Shown: piece after piece, positions 1-10,053 of the stretch
Layout: each line of letters starts with the position of its first letter
How positions within the stretch are numbered: the stretch's first letter is position 1
NCBI RefSeq assembly: GCF_000300005.1
Contig: NC_018691.1
Coordinates: 3,038,001 to 3,102,000, forward strand
DNA length: 64,000 bases
Direction: 5' to 3'
Origin: Alloalcanivorax dieselolei B5
GTDB taxonomy: Bacteria; Pseudomonadota; Gammaproteobacteria; Pseudomonadales; Alcanivoracaceae
Program-made: the position numbers and the translations under genes
The notes under the pieces: generated by a model
Told to the model about the DNA's origin: nothing
The model's input: the letters and a program-made list of their open reading frames with translations, nothing else
Databases searched by the model: none

Positions 1-84
1 ACGGCGGTGTGATCGGCGAAATCGGCCAGCATACCCAGGCTCTGCGAGCCCTGACCGGGAAAAACGAAAGCGGTTTTTGACATG
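1..84 (-). CDS. fabD: Malonyl-CoA:ACP transacylase, N-terminal part
   Basis: Read leftward from the ATG at 84, the first 28 residues start MSKTAFVFPGQGSQSLGML. This is the conserved beginning of FabD, which loads malonyl groups onto acyl carrier protein for fatty acid synthesis. Only the N-terminus is in the window; the GxSxG serine motif lies beyond the edge. It sits downstream of plsX on the same strand, the usual plsX-fabD order. The roughly 150 bp between them (85-237) holds no gene that I can see. Confidence 0.85.
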
Positions 85-237
85 CGTTTCCCTGATTCGC
101 GAAGGACGGCCGGTGGGACTCCGCGAGAGCCCGCCCCGGACGTCGGGTTATTGGATTTGGCGGCAGTATGCCTTTACCCGCCCGGCTTGTCCGTTCCGGG
201 CTGCAACAAAGTATGAATGGCGTCGGCGCGGCATCCG

Positions 238-1272
238 TCAGGATGCGGGCTGTTCGGAGGCCTGGACCAGCGGCGCCACGGCGTCACGGATCAGTGCCGG
301 CACGTTGCGGCGGGCTTCCAGCAGCGCCACTTCCAGGGCACTGGTAAAGCCGGCTTCGCCGGTGCCGCCATGGCTTTTCACCACCACGCCATTAAGCCCC
401 ACCAGACTGGCGCCATTGTAGCGCTCCGGATCCATGCGGCGCTTGAGGCCGTTCAACACCGGCAGGGAAAACAGGCCGCTGAGCTTGCGCCACCAGGACC
501 GGCCGATCTCCTCACGGATCATCCCGCCGATCATGGTGGCCACGCCTTCCATGGTTTTCAATGACACGTTACCGACGAAGCCATCGCAGACCACCACGTC
601 CACGTCACCGAGGAAGATGCCATTGCCTTCGACGAACCCCACGTAGTTGAGGTCCTCGGCGGCCTGCATCAGGGCGGCGGCCTCCTTGATCTGCTCGTTG
701 CCCTTGATGTCCTCTTCGCCGATGTTGAGCAGCGCCACCCGTGGCTGGCTCAGCCCGTCAACGGCGCGGACCACCGCCTGCCCCATTTGCGCGAACTGCA
801 ACAGATGCTCGGGTTGGGAGTCCACATTGGCGCCCAGATCCAGCATGTGGCAATGGCCCTTGGCGGAGGGAATGGCGGTGCAGATGGCGGGACGGTCGAT
901 ACCGGGAAGGGTTTTCAGTACGAAGCGGCTGACCGCCATCAGGGCACCGGTATTGCCGGCGCTGACCGCGGCCTGGGCACGGCCTTCCTTGACCAGATTG
1001 ATGGCCACCCGCATGGAGGAATCTTTTTTCTGGCGCAGCGCCACCGCCACCGGGTCATCCATGGCCACCACTTCGGAAGCGGGCTCGATGGAAACGCGGG
1101 CGTGGCCCTCGAGACCGGCCTTGGCCAGCGCCGGCGCCAGAACGTCGGGATTACCGACCAGAATGATATGGAGACTGGAGTGACGGGAAAGCGCACGGCT
1201 GACGGCGGGAACGGTGACAGGTACCCCGTGATCCCCCCCCATGGCGTCCACCGCCAGAGTCACGTCTGACAT
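238..1272 (-). CDS. plsX: Phosphate acyltransferase PlsX
   Basis: PlsX converts acyl-ACP to acyl-phosphate, the donor for PlsY in phospholipid synthesis. The 344-aa product has the usual family length. Typical motifs are VDAMGGDHG near the N-terminus, SAGNTGALM, the DLGANVD segment and SHGGTGEAGF near the C-terminus. I chose the ATG at 1272 (MSDVTLA) because an AAGGAAA ribosome binding site lies at the right distance; the in-frame ATG at 1278 overlaps that site. It lies between rpmF and fabD on the same strand, the conserved lipid/ribosome cluster. Confidence 0.95.
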   Translation of the reverse strand: MSDVTLAVDAMGGDHGVPVTVPAVSRALSRHSSLHIILVGNPDVLAPALAKAGLEGHARVSIEPASEVVAMDDPVAVALRQKKDSSMRVAINLVKEGRAQAAVSAGNTGALMAVSRFVLKTLPGIDRPAICTAIPSAKGHCHMLDLGANVDSQPEHLLQFAQMGQAVVRAVDGLSQPRVALLNIGEEDIKGNEQIKEAAALMQAAEDLNYVGFVEGNGIFLGDVDVVVCDGFVGNVSLKTMEGVATMIGGMIREEIGRSWWRKLSGLFSLPVLNGLKRRMDPERYNGASLVGLNGVVVKSHGGTGEAGFTSALEVALLEARRNVPALIRDAVAPLVQASEQPAS

Positions 1273-1357
1273 GACCATTTCCTTCGAGGCATGGCGGCAC
1301 CCAGAATACTCCTAATCCGACCGAGGTAAAGGCCGGACACAGACCAGTGCCCCAGAA

Positions 1358-1409
1358 CGAAAAACGGCGCCCGTCAGACGCCGGATGCAACCGGGTGACG
1401 GGCGCCGTT
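1358..1409 (-). terminator. Intrinsic terminator after rpmF
   Basis: A perfect 14-bp inverted repeat (1363-1376 pairs with 1396-1409, 19-nt loop) stands just downstream of the rpmF stop. On the minus strand it is followed by a short T-run. It would end or attenuate yceD-rpmF transcription before plsX. Confidence 0.75.
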
Positions 1410-1413
1410 CGAC

Positions 1414-1605
1414 TTATTCTTCTTCGTCCAGGTCCGCGGTGCGCAGAACCTGGCGGCCGCGGTACATGCCGTCCGGAGAGATGTGGTGACGGCGATGCAC
1501 TTCACCGGTGTTGCTGTCTTCGGTCAGCGTGGCGGCGGACAGCGCATCGTGGGAACGACGCATACCGCGCTTGGAACGGGTTTTGCGATTCTGTTGAACA
1601 GCCAT
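1414..1605 (-). CDS. rpmF: 50S ribosomal protein L32
   Basis: The 63-aa basic protein begins [20 protein letters not shown], the signature N-terminus of L32, a structural component of the large ribosomal subunit. Length matches the gammaproteobacterial family. The start at 1605 gives the canonical N-terminus and has an upstream GAGGAGC ribosome binding site. It lies 19 bp after yceD, with which it is nearly always paired, and is followed by a strong terminator. Confidence 0.97.
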   Translation of the reverse strand: MAVQQNRKTRSKRGMRRSHDALSAATLTEDSNTGEVHRRHHISPDGMYRGRQVLRTADLDEEE

Positions 1606-1624
1606 TGTCGAGCTCCTCGGCGTG

Positions 1625-2155
1625 TTACTTGCGGCGACCCTTGAGCTGGGCCAGCACGGCAAAGGGGTTATCCGGATTGTCTTTGTCCCGGCCCTCGCCG
1701 TCTTCCCCATCGTCGCGGGTATCCGGCAGCGGATTCGGGCATTGATCATGCAGCGCCACCAGTGGCATTGCCAATAGCAGCTCTTCCTCGAGCACATCCG
1801 CCAACGGCAGGCGCTCTTCGGTGACCAGCAGAGGATCCAGGTGCGCGGGCAATGCCTTTGCCTGCTCCTCGCTCCAGACCATGGTCAGGTCCACATTGGC
1901 GAGGATCCGCTGGTGCACGGGTTCAAGGCAGCGCTGGCAAATCAACACCAACGTGGTTTCCACCTGGCCCCGAACGCACCGGTGCCCGTCCTCGTCGCGG
2001 CCAAAAGCCAGCGACACCCGGACCGGCTGGTCCTGGCTCTCGCGATATTCTCGCAGCCGGGGAAGATCCCCAACCCGAGCTTCGCCCTCGATGACGCGCT
2101 CCTGGTCCGCGAACTTGCGCGGTTCCAGGTACGGTGGCAGTTGCCCTGAAAACAT
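1625..2155 (-). CDS. yceD: YceD family protein (DUF177)
   Basis: 176-aa member of the YceD/DUF177 family, linked to 23S rRNA accumulation and encoded next to rpmF. Visible family features are the CQRCLEP cysteine pair in the middle, the acidic segment after it and the conserved C-terminal [10 protein letters not shown]. The molecular role is not well defined. Just upstream (2156-2303) lies the divergent promoter region shared with yceF. Confidence 0.9.
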   Translation of the reverse strand: MFSGQLPPYLEPRKFADQERVIEGEARVGDLPRLREYRESQDQPVRVSLAFGRDEDGHRCVRGQVETTLVLICQRCLEPVHQRILANVDLTMVWSEEQAKALPAHLDPLLVTEERLPLADVLEEELLLAMPLVALHDQCPNPLPDTRDDGEDGEGRDKDNPDNPFAVLAQLKGRRK

Positions 2156-2303
2156 AAGCGCGCAATTCTAGGCCCGCGCCGCGGCGCTGTCAAAGCGAAA
2201 ATCACGCCAGCGGCCGGCACCTAACCATCTGAGAAATTTGGATTTTTCGTGCACTGCCACACCCACCTCTTTTACACTCGCTGCTTTCAAAACCGAGGAG
2301 ACC

Positions 2304-2897
2304 ATGGTGAATGACACTCAGCCGACACTGATTCTGGCCTCTTCCTCTCCGTTTCGCCGTGAGCTGCTGGGCAAACTGGGGCTGCCTTTCACCGCCGCCA
2401 GTCCGGACATCGACGAATCCGCCCTGCCCGGCGAAAGCGCCACCGAGCTGGTACTTCGCCTGGCCCGGCTGAAAGCCCGGGCCCTGGCCGCCAACCACCC
2501 CGACGCGCTGATCATCGGCTCCGACCAGGTGTGTGTGCTGGATGGCGCCATTCTCGGCAAACCCGGCGACCGGGACAACGCCATCACCCAGCTAACCAAC
2601 GCCAGTGGCCGCAGCGTGGTGTTTCATACCGGCCTGTGCCTGTATAACAGCGCCACCGGCCGCCATCAAAGCGGCTGCGAAAACTTCACCGTGCATTTCC
2701 GCACTCTGGACCAGGACCGCATCCGTCGCTACGTGGACAATGAAAAACCGTTCAATTGCGCCGGCAGCTTCAAGTCCGAGGGGCTTGGCATCGTCCTGTT
2801 CAAGGCACTGGAAGGCCGGGACCCCAACGCCCTGGTAGGGCTGCCGTTGATTTTACTGACCGACTTCCTGGCCGCGGAAGGCGTCAGCCTGCCCTGA
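2304..2897 (+). CDS. yceF: Maf-family nucleotide pyrophosphatase YceF
   Basis: 198-aa Maf/HAM1-fold protein. The N-terminal ILASSSPFRRELL and the following IIGSDQV segment are typical, and position next to yceD points to the YceF subfamily, known as an m7GTP pyrophosphatase that clears modified nucleotides. The ATG at 2304 follows GAGGAG at the proper spacing; the open frame upstream (from 2238) lacks family similarity. It is transcribed divergently from yceD. Confidence 0.88.
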   Translation: MVNDTQPTLILASSSPFRRELLGKLGLPFTAASPDIDESALPGESATELVLRLARLKARALAANHPDALIIGSDQVCVLDGAILGKPGDRDNAITQLTNASGRSVVFHTGLCLYNSATGRHQSGCENFTVHFRTLDQDRIRRYVDNEKPFNCAGSFKSEGLGIVLFKALEGRDPNALVGLPLILLTDFLAAEGVSLP

Positions 2898-2913
2898 CGC
2901 CGGACGTCCCTCA

Positions 2914-3891
2914 TCAACGCAGATCCGGCAGGTACTGCTCCAGCCCCAGACTGCTGCCCAGCCCCTTGCCGATGGAAACGCCGAAGCGCTGCAGCAGTTG
3001 CTCCACCGGAGACGGGCTGTAGGTGTAGTTCACCAGCTTATCAACTCCGATGACATCGCGGGCCACCTGGCCGGGGCTCTTGAGACCGTCGATCAGCCCC
3101 AAATCCAGAGCCCGCTCACCGGTCCAGAACAGACCGGAGAACAATTCCGGATGGCCATCCACCCGCAAGCGGTCACCGCGCCCCTGCTTCACCGCGGCAA
3201 TAAACTGCTGGTGAATTTCGTCCAGCATCGCCTGCACGTGCTGGCGATGGGCCGGATTGACCGGCGCGAACGGATCCATCAGGTCCTTGTTCTCGCCGGC
3301 GGTGTAGACACGGCGCTCCACGCCCAGCTTCTCCGCCGCTTCCTGCAGGCCGAATCCGGCCATGATCACGCCGATGGAGCCGACGATGCTAGCCGGATCG
3401 GCGTAGATATCATCAGCGGCCGAAGCAATATAGTAGGCCCCGGAGGCACCGGTGTCGGTGATCGCCGCATAGACTTTCTTCTCCGGATGCTTCTCGCGCA
3501 ACCGCCGGATCTCGTTGTAAACCTGATTGGATTGCACCGGTGACCCGCCGGGACTGTTGATGCGCAGCAACACCGCCTTGGCGTTGTCCGCCTCGAACGC
3601 TTCCCGCAGACCGGCACTGATCAGGTCCGCCGCGGCCTCGCTGTCGGCGCTAATGACGCCGTCCACGTCCACCACCGCCACGTGGGGCTCGGAAACGGCC
3701 AAAGCGCCGTCGCGGCCGGGGATCAACATGAACAGCACGACAAACAGGTAAATAAAGGTCAGCGTCTTGAAGAAAATGCCCCAGCGGCGACTTTTACGCT
3801 GCTCCGCCTGGGCCTGTCCCAGCAGCTTCTCGATCAGCTTCCACTCTTTATTACTGCCTTGCGGCTGGGACGGCGGTTGATTCGAATCCAT
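2914..3891 (-). CDS. sppA: S49 family signal peptide peptidase SppA
   Basis: 325-aa inner-membrane serine protease of family S49, thought to degrade cleaved signal peptides. A single transmembrane anchor (FFKTLTFIYLFVVLFMLIPG, about residues 40-59) is followed by one peptidase domain with TGASGAYYIASAADDIYADP and SIVGSIGVIM, the region of the catalytic serine. The single-domain length fits the short SppA type. Its 5' end overlaps the HAD gene by about 40 bp, so the two are probably cotranscribed. Confidence 0.88.
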   Translation of the reverse strand: MDSNQPPSQPQGSNKEWKLIEKLLGQAQAEQRKSRRWGIFFKTLTFIYLFVVLFMLIPGRDGALAVSEPHVAVVDVDGVISADSEAAADLISAGLREAFEADNAKAVLLRINSPGGSPVQSNQVYNEIRRLREKHPEKKVYAAITDTGASGAYYIASAADDIYADPASIVGSIGVIMAGFGLQEAAEKLGVERRVYTAGENKDLMDPFAPVNPAHRQHVQAMLDEIHQQFIAAVKQGRGDRLRVDGHPELFSGLFWTGERALDLGLIDGLKSPGQVARDVIGVDKLVNYTYSPSPVEQLLQRFGVSIGKGLGSSLGLEQYLPDLR

Positions 3892-4564
3892 CTACATCTG
3901 CTCCTCGCGTGGTTACCCCTACCCCGATCAGGGGCAGTAACTGTGGCAAAGCATCGATCAGCGCCCGCGGACTCCGCTGGCGCAGGCGCTCCGGCGTGTG
4001 GGCGCCATAGCTGACCGCCACCCGGTCGACCCCGGCGGCCTCGGCCATATCCAGATCAAAGGTGGTGTCCCCCACCATCAACGCCCGCTCCGGCGCCACT
4101 CTCAATTCCTCCAGCAGCTCCAGCACCATGGCCGGATGCGGCTTGGAGCGGCTTTCATCGGCGCAACGGGAGGCGTGAAACAAGGCACCCAGGCCGGTGT
4201 TGGTCCAGACCCGGTCCAACCCCTTGCGTGACTTGCCGGTGGCGACCGCCAGCTGCAGCCCCTGCTCGCGCAGCGCCAGCAAGGTATCGCGGGCACCTGG
4301 ATAAGGCACACTGGGGGAACGCTCCGCCAATACGAAATGATGAGCATACCGTTCGCGCATGGTGGTCACCATGACTTCGTCCAGAAAGGGGTACAAAGTG
4401 AGGATCGCTTCCGGCAGGCCGAGGCCGATAATGCCGCGCACCTGCTCATCTTCCAGCGCCGGCAGATCCAGATCACGGGCGGCTCCGTGCATGCAGGCGA
4501 CGATACGGGCGGTGGAATCCATCACCGTGCCGTCCCAGTCGAAAATCACCAGATCGTAGCTCAT
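3851..4564 (-). CDS. HAD-superfamily phosphatase (Gph-like)
   Basis: 237-aa HAD hydrolase of subfamily IA. Motif I is DWDGTVMDS at the N-terminus, motif II is VATGKS and motif III/IV is MVGDTTFDLDMA. Substrate is unknown; phosphoglycolate phosphatase-like proteins look like this, and a copy next to rluC is common in gammaproteobacteria. It lies 33 bp downstream of rluC and overlaps sppA, suggesting one rluC-HAD-sppA unit. Confidence 0.85.
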   Translation of the reverse strand: MSYDLVIFDWDGTVMDSTARIVACMHGAARDLDLPALEDEQVRGIIGLGLPEAILTLYPFLDEVMVTTMRERYAHHFVLAERSPSVPYPGARDTLLALREQGLQLAVATGKSRKGLDRVWTNTGLGALFHASRCADESRSKPHPAMVLELLEELRVAPERALMVGDTTFDLDMAEAAGVDRVAVSYGAHTPERLRQRSPRALIDALPQLLPLIGVGVTTRGADVDGFESTAVPAARQ

Positions 4565-4597
4565 GTTGCCAGCGCCTCGGGTAGCTTTACTTCAGGA

Positions 4598-5554
4598 TCA
4601 GGATCGGGAGCGGCGCCGCAGCGCCGCCAGGATCGACTCGAAATCCTCGTCCAGGGGAGCCTCCACCCGCACCCGCTGCTCGCTGAGCGGATGCCGGAAA
4701 GTCAGGCTATGGGCATGCAGACACAAACGACGCACGCCAAGTTCCCCAAGCAGGCGATCACCCTGATCGTTGCCGTACTTGTCATCCCCCAACAGCGCGA
4801 AGCCACCGAACTGACTGTGTACGCGGATCTGGTGGGTGCGCCCGGTGCCCAGAGTCGCTTCCACCAGACTGACACCGCCGAGGCGCTCGAGCAGCCGGAA
4901 GTCGGTGATCGAGGGCTTGCCCTCCCGGGACACGCGCACCACCCGCTCGTTTCCCTGCATCAACTTGAGCAATGGCGCTTCGATACGGCGCTCCTTGCCC
5001 TTGAAGCCCTGGCATAACAGCCAGTAGCGCTTTTCCACGCCGCCCTGCTGCATCAACCGCTGCAATCGGCGCAAAAAACTGCGCCGGCGCGCCACCATGA
5101 TGCAGCCACTGGTATCCCGATCAAGCCGGTGCACCAGTTCCAGTTCCCGCTCCTCCGGATAGAGCACCCGCAGCGCCTCGATCAGACCGAGACTGACGCC
5201 GCTGCCGCCGTGCACCGCCAGTCCCGCCGGCTTGTTGAAGATGAACAGGTACTCGTCTTCATAAATAAGGGTGCGGGAAAGCCGCTCCGCCAGAGCGTCG
5301 CTGACTTTCGGCGGCGCCTCGGACTCGGCGGTGCGGATCGGCGGAACGCGCACGATGTCGCCATTCGCCAGGCGGGTGGTCTGCTTGGCGCGCTTTTTGT
5401 TCACCCGTACCTCGCCGGAACGGATGATCCGGTAGATACGGGAACGGGGCACGCCCTTGAGGTGCGTGATGAGGAAATTATCCAGGCGTTGACCGTCACG
5501 CCCTTCATCAATGGTGACAAAGGATACGCGGTCGGCGGAGGGGGTCTCGGACAT
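4598..5554 (-). CDS. rluC: 23S rRNA pseudouridine synthase RluC
   Basis: 318-aa protein with an N-terminal S4 RNA-binding domain (about residues 18-75) and an RluA-type catalytic domain carrying HRLDRDTSG, with the catalytic Asp in the RLD triplet. RluC modifies U955, U2504 and U2580 of 23S rRNA in E. coli. The position head-to-head with rne is conserved in gammaproteobacteria and supports RluC over RluD or RluA. Confidence 0.93.
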   Translation of the reverse strand: MSETPSADRVSFVTIDEGRDGQRLDNFLITHLKGVPRSRIYRIIRSGEVRVNKKRAKQTTRLANGDIVRVPPIRTAESEAPPKVSDALAERLSRTLIYEDEYLFIFNKPAGLAVHGGSGVSLGLIEALRVLYPEERELELVHRLDRDTSGCIMVARRRSFLRRLQRLMQQGGVEKRYWLLCQGFKGKERRIEAPLLKLMQGNERVVRVSREGKPSITDFRLLERLGGVSLVEATLGTGRTHQIRVHSQFGGFALLGDDKYGNDQGDRLLGELGVRRLCLHAHSLTFRHPLSEQRVRVEAPLDEDFESILAALRRRSRS

Positions 5555-5619
5555 GCGGGGATTCTGACCTCAGCCCTCGCGCAGGTCAATTGCCCGACCA
5601 GGGCCACAGCGCCATCAGA

Positions 5620-5649
5620 TTGATCTTATTGCGGTTTTGTTGCTATAGT
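5620..5649 (+). promoter_or_regulatory. Predicted sigma70 promoter of rne
   Basis: TTGATC (5620-5625) and TATAGT (5644-5649) are separated by 18 bp, with TGC just before the -10 box. Direction is toward rne. If used, it gives an untranslated leader of more than 750 nt. Confidence 0.5.
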
Positions 5650-6428
5650 GCCTTGTCTGGCAACAGCTTTACGATCGTTGCGTCCGCCCATTACTCACAT
5701 TTACGGATAGCGGGGCGCGAACAGTGAAGCCGGTGGTCCCGTGAGCATGACGGGCGGCCCGGGCCGGCGCCCTGCTCCCCTATCGGGTCAAGTCAGGACG
5801 CCCCCGGAAACATATATCCTTGCCGCTTCCCGTGCCCGCCCACCCAATCAGAAACGCTCGTTGCGCCCGGTTACCGTGAAAAAATGGCCTCCGATGCGCG
5901 ATCGGAACGCTGATGACAGACTCATGTCGGCCGCGGCAGGCCAACGGCGACGCGCAGCGACCATTCGCCGTCAAGATAAGACCGCCCGCCCCGCCCGACC
6001 ATGATGACGTCGCGAGAACTCCCACCGGAGCGCGACGCTGCAGCATGACCTCCCGGGCCGCGTCAATGCCCGGCAGGTTGCCGACAACCTAAACAGGCGG
6101 ACTGCAGCCAGGCTGAAGACAGAGAACCGGTATACAGACAAACCAAAGTTTACCCGGTCCGGCGCCAAGCAAATCCGAGCGCCGGGCACAGCGTGAAGCA
6201 CAACCACGGGGCATGACATCCCCGACGCAACACCAACGGAACGACTTCCTAAATCCGGAGGAGAAAGAGTAGCGAACAGGCAGAATCATCATCGTCGTCT
6301 CCGCGCCTCAAAGCGCCGTAAACACGTGACGTTAATGCCTTTGCGGCTTTTCCTCGTTCAGGGTCAGGGTCTGATACCGGCACCAAGCCGGCCCGCTGCA
6401 TGCCGCCACGAAACAACGTGGTAGCATA
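5650..6428 (+). other. Long untranslated leader of rne
   Basis: The 874 bp between rluC and rne contains no convincing gene on either strand. In E. coli the rne 5' UTR (about 360 nt) is the site of RNase E feedback regulation, so this long leader may serve the same purpose. I do not recognise the E. coli hp2 hairpin by eye. Confidence 0.45.
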
Positions 6429-9400
6429 ATGAAACGTATGTTGATCAACGCCGCCCATCCCGAAGAGGTTCGGGTGGCCCTGGTGGACGGCCAGCGTCTT
6501 TATGACCTGGATATCGAGCACCGCTCCCGCGAGCAGAAAAAAGCCAATATCTACAAAGGCAAGATCACTCGCATTGAACCCTCTCTTGAAGCCGCTTTCG
6601 TGGACTTCGGCGCCGAACGCCATGGTTTTCTGCCGCTGAAGGAAATTTCCCGTCAGTACTTCACCAAGGATCCCAAGGACATCCAGGGTCGCATCAATAT
6701 AAAGGATGTGATCAAGGAAGGTCAGGAAGTGATCATCCAGGTGGACAAGGAAGAGCGCGGCAACAAAGGCGCCGCCCTGACCACCTTCATCAGCCTGGCC
6801 GGCCGTTACCTGGTGCTGATGCCCAACAATCCGCGCGCCGGCGGCATTTCCCGCCGTATCGAGGGCGAGGAACGCCAGCAGCTCAAGGAAGCCCTGGCCA
6901 GCCTCAAGCTGCCCGATGAAATGGGCGTGATCGTGCGTACCGCCGGTCTCGGCCGTGGCGCCGAGGAACTGCAGTGGGACCTGGATTACCTGCTCAAATT
7001 GTGGGACTCCATTTCCGAAGCATCGCAGTCCCGCAAGGCCCCGTTCCTGATCTATCAGGAATCCAATGTCATCATCCGCGCCATCCGCGACTACCTGCGC
7101 AAGGACATCGGCGAGGTGCTAATCGACTCCGAGAAGGTGTTCGAGGAAGCCCAGGCCTTCGTCCAGCAGGTGATGGCCGACTACAAGCACAAGATCAAGC
7201 TGTATAACGAGGAGATCCCGCTGTTCTCCCGTTTCCAGATCGAATCCCAGATCGAGACCGCGTTCGAACGGGAAGTGAAACTGCCTTCCGGCGGCTCCAT
7301 CGTTATCGATCCCACCGAAGCGCTGGTGTCCATCGACATCAACTCCTCCCGTGCCACCAAGGGCGCGGACATCGAGGAAACCGCCCTGCAAACCAACCTG
7401 GAAGCCGCCGACGAGATCGCCCGGCAACTGCGGTTGCGGGATATCGGCGGCCTGATCGTGGTGGACTTCATCGATATGGGGCCAGCCCGCAACCAGCGCG
7501 AAGTGGAAAACCGCATGCGCGACGCCCTGGAAGCGGACCGTGCCCGCATCCAGCTGGGCCGTATTTCACGCTTCGGTCTGCTGGAACTGTCCCGTCAGCG
7601 GCTGCGCCCCAGCCTCGGCGAGACCTCCAGCATCGTTTGCCCGCGCTGTAATGGCCAGGGCCATATCCGTGACGTGAAGTCCCTGGCGCTGAGCATCCTG
7701 CGCCTGATCGAAGAAGAGGTGATGAAGGAGCGCACCGGCGAAATCCAGGCCCAGGTACCGGTGGCCGTGGGCACCTTCCTGCTCAACGAAAAACGCCCCG
7801 TGCTGCGCGATATCGAAACCGCGCACAACGCCCGGGTGGTGGTGATCCCCAACCCGAACCTGGAAACGCCCCACTTCCTGGTCGAACGGATCCGCGACGA
7901 TCAAGTCAAATCGCAGACCAGCCACGAGCTGGAACTGGTGGACAACAGCGCCGAGGAGCCCGTCACCAATACCCAGGAAGCCCCGGCGAAACCCCAGGAG
8001 CCGGCGGTCAAGCTGATCACTCCGGACACCGCTCCGCCAACGCCCAAGGCGCAGCCGGCCGCCGCGGCCCCTGCACCCGCGGCCGCACCGGCGGCGGCCG
8101 AAAGCGCTCCCGGCCTGTTCGCCCGACTGCTGGGCTGGTTCGCTGCCGTGTTCGGTGGCGGTGCCGGGCAGGAACAGAAACAGCAATCCAAGGGCGGCCA
8201 GAAAGACGGACGCCGCCAGCAGGAGCGCGCTCCGCAAAACCGTGACCAGCGCGACAACCGCGACAAAGAGCGCGGCCGCCGTCAGCCGGAGCGGGGCAAC
8301 AACCGCAATAATCGCAACCGGCGGGATGACTCGGAGCAGCAGGACGATAACCGTCGTGGTAACCGTGGCAACCAGAATCGCAACCGCAACAAGGCGGAGG
8401 GTCGCGACGGTGACAACGCCGGCGGCGGCAATAACCGCCGCGGTCGCAACCGTGGCGGCGACCGCTCCTCGGACAACAAAAGCACGGACAACAAGTCCAG
8501 CGACGCCAAGTCCAGCGATACCAAGGCCACTGATGCCAAGGCGAATGAAAGCCAGGGCCGTCAGGAACGCCGTGGCGAAGGCCCCAAAGCCAACCGCCGC
8601 CAGGAAGCCAAGGATGATCGTCCGCTGCGCGAACGCGAACGACCGCGCAAGAGCCAGGACGACCGCAAGGCCCCGCAGCAGGACGCTCAGCAGCAGCGCA
8701 AGGAAGAGCCTCGCAACGACGGCAACAAGGCCGCCGCGCAACGGGACAACGGCCAGCGCCGCAATGATCAGCGCCAGCAAAACGCCGGCCGTGGCGAGTC
8801 CCAAGCGGACGACAAGCAGGATGCCGGTAACGGCGGCGCTCCGGTTCAACCACCGTTGATGACCAGTGAGGACAATACGCCGGGACGCGATCAGGAACGC
8901 GGCGACAGCCGTCCGCCCAAGGCCAAGCTGGTGCCAGCCCAGGAAGGGGCCCACGAAGGCGGCGAAGGCAATGCGCAAGCCGAGCAGGCACCGGCCCAGG
9001 CCAATCCGGCTCAGGCCAAACCTGTCCAGGATGGCGATGCCAGCAAAGACGCTCCGGCGGAGCAACAAAAGGACAGCTCCCGGCAGCAACACGACAAGCC
9101 GGTAAGCAAGCCGCAACAGCCGGAACAGGAAACCAAGCAGGAAGCGCCGAAGCCCGCCGCCGAAGCGCCGGCCCGGGACGAGAACCCGGCGGCCGCAGCC
9201 GAAGCGGAAGAGCAGTCAGTACCGCGTGCCGGCAACGATCCGCGCCAGCGTAACCGCCAGGCCGCGGCCCAGGCCCAGGCCGAGACCAAGCCGCAAGCGT
9301 CCGAGCCGGAACACACCAACGACGGCCCGGCCACGCAACCGGAACCCGTTACCAAACCGGTAGTGGAAAAACCGGCGGCGCCGGCGGCGGAAGAACCGCA

Positions 9401-9818
9401 ACCGGCGGTTGAGCCAGCCCCTGCTCCAGTCAAGGCCGCGGAGAAAGCGCCGGAAAAAGCCGAGGACAGCAAGCCGGTCCCGGCCGAGCCGCCGAAACCG
9501 GCAGCGCCGACGGTTGAACCGGAAACGGAACAGAAAGCCGAGCCGAAAGCGGAACCGACGGCCGCAACGTCCCCCACGGACGACGCCAAGCCGGAAGTTG
9601 ACAGCAAACCGGCGGAAGCGGCAAAGCCGTCGGTCAGCGCGGAACAGCCGGCACCGGCGAGCGACGCCCAAGGCACCGGCTCCGAAGCCGCGCCTCAAGC
9701 GCCGGCCGCCGCTCCGCAGGGCCGGGCCAGCAATGACCCGCGCCTGCGCCGTCGTCAGCAACAGCAGCAGGCGGCCGCCGCGGCGGACAGCACCAAGGAC
9801 GCCGACACCGGCGCCTGA
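6429..9818 (+). CDS. rne: Ribonuclease E
   Basis: 1129-aa endoribonuclease and scaffold of the RNA degradosome. The catalytic half (residues 1 to about 510) has the S1 domain, catalytic D303 in VSIDINSS and Asp346 in VVDFIDMG, and the zinc-link CPRC at 404-407, all numbered as in E. coli. Residues around 560-577 ([16 protein letters not shown]) form a likely amphipathic membrane-targeting helix. The rest is disordered: an Arg/Asn/Asp-rich RNA-binding block (about 585-800), then a Pro/Ala/Glu/Lys-rich block. Two NDPR motifs occur, one about residue 937 and one near the C-terminus, as in Pseudomonas RNase E tails. The antisense strand of the repetitive tail produces long spurious frames. Confidence 0.97.
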   Translation: MKRMLINAAHPEEVRVALVDGQRLYDLDIEHRSREQKKANIYKGKITRIEPSLEAAFVDFGAERHGFLPLKEISRQYFTKDPKDIQGRINIKDVIKEGQEVIIQVDKEERGNKGAALTTFISLAGRYLVLMPNNPRAGGISRRIEGEERQQLKEALASLKLPDEMGVIVRTAGLGRGAEELQWDLDYLLKLWDSISEASQSRKAPFLIYQESNVIIRAIRDYLRKDIGEVLIDSEKVFEEAQAFVQQVMADYKHKIKLYNEEIPLFSRFQIESQIETAFEREVKLPSGGSIVIDPTEALVSIDINSSRATKGADIEETALQTNLEAADEIARQLRLRDIGGLIVVDFIDMGPARNQREVENRMRDALEADRARIQLGRISRFGLLELSRQRLRPSLGETSSIVCPRCNGQGHIRDVKSLALSILRLIEEEVMKERTGEIQAQVPVAVGTFLLNEKRPVLRDIETAHNARVVVIPNPNLETPHFLVERIRDDQVKSQTSHELELVDNSAEEPVTNTQEAPAKPQEPAVKLITPDTAPPTPKAQPAAAAPAPAAAPAAAESAPGLFARLLGWFAAVFGGGAGQEQKQQSKGGQKDGRRQQERAPQNRDQRDNRDKERGRRQPERGNNRNNRNRRDDSEQQDDNRRGNRGNQNRNRNKAEGRDGDNAGGGNNRRGRNRGGDRSSDNKSTDNKSSDAKSSDTKATDAKANESQGRQERRGEGPKANRRQEAKDDRPLRERERPRKSQDDRKAPQQDAQQQRKEEPRNDGNKAAAQRDNGQRRNDQRQQNAGRGESQADDKQDAGNGGAPVQPPLMTSEDNTPGRDQERGDSRPPKAKLVPAQEGAHEGGEGNAQAEQAPAQANPAQAKPVQDGDASKDAPAEQQKDSSRQQHDKPVSKPQQPEQETKQEAPKPAAEAPARDENPAAAAEAEEQSVPRAGNDPRQRNRQAAAQAQAETKPQASEPEHTNDGPATQPEPVTKPVVEKPAAPAAEEPQPAVEPAPAPVKAAEKAPEKAEDSKPVPAEPPKPAAPTVEPETEQKAEPKAEPTAATSPTDDAKPEVDSKPAEAAKPSVSAEQPAPASDAQGTGSEAAPQAPAAAPQGRASNDPRLRRRQQQQQAAAAADSTKDADTGA

Positions 9819-9839
9819 TGTCCTGATCCTTCAGGCATG

Positions 9840-9877
9840 AAAAAGCCCTCGCCGGGTTACCGGCGAGGGCTTTTTTT
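9840..9877 (+). terminator. rne intrinsic terminator
   Basis: A 15-bp perfect stem (9841-9855 with 9860-9874, GTTA loop) ends in seven T's. It lies 21 bp after the rne stop. Its T-tract is also the insertion point of the ICE. Confidence 0.9.
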
Positions 9878-9879
9878 AT
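9872..9879. other. Putative ICE attachment site attL
   Basis: TTTTTTAT here fits the TTTTTYAT core reported for Tn4371-family ICEs. It is the boundary between rne and the first ICE gene (int, 175 bp away). The partner attR is outside the window, so this rests on motif and position only. Confidence 0.6.
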
Positions 9880-10053
9880 TTCACCATGACTCCAGCACCG
9901 AACTTCGCTGGACTACGCCGCAGCCCGATACAGCAGGTTTATCAATAACTTAGGCGGATTCATCATATGCCGGTGCTTTCTGAAACTTGACCCGGCTTCC
10001 ACCCGCTTGGCTCCCAACAGGCTCCTGGAAATCGGGTCTTCCGAGGAGTCATC

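Noticed and set aside
7566-9116. 516-codon open frame antisense to rne
   Set aside because: It mirrors the low-complexity, GC-rich tail of RNase E; the predicted protein is a Leu/Val/Ala repeat with no domain and no ribosome binding site.
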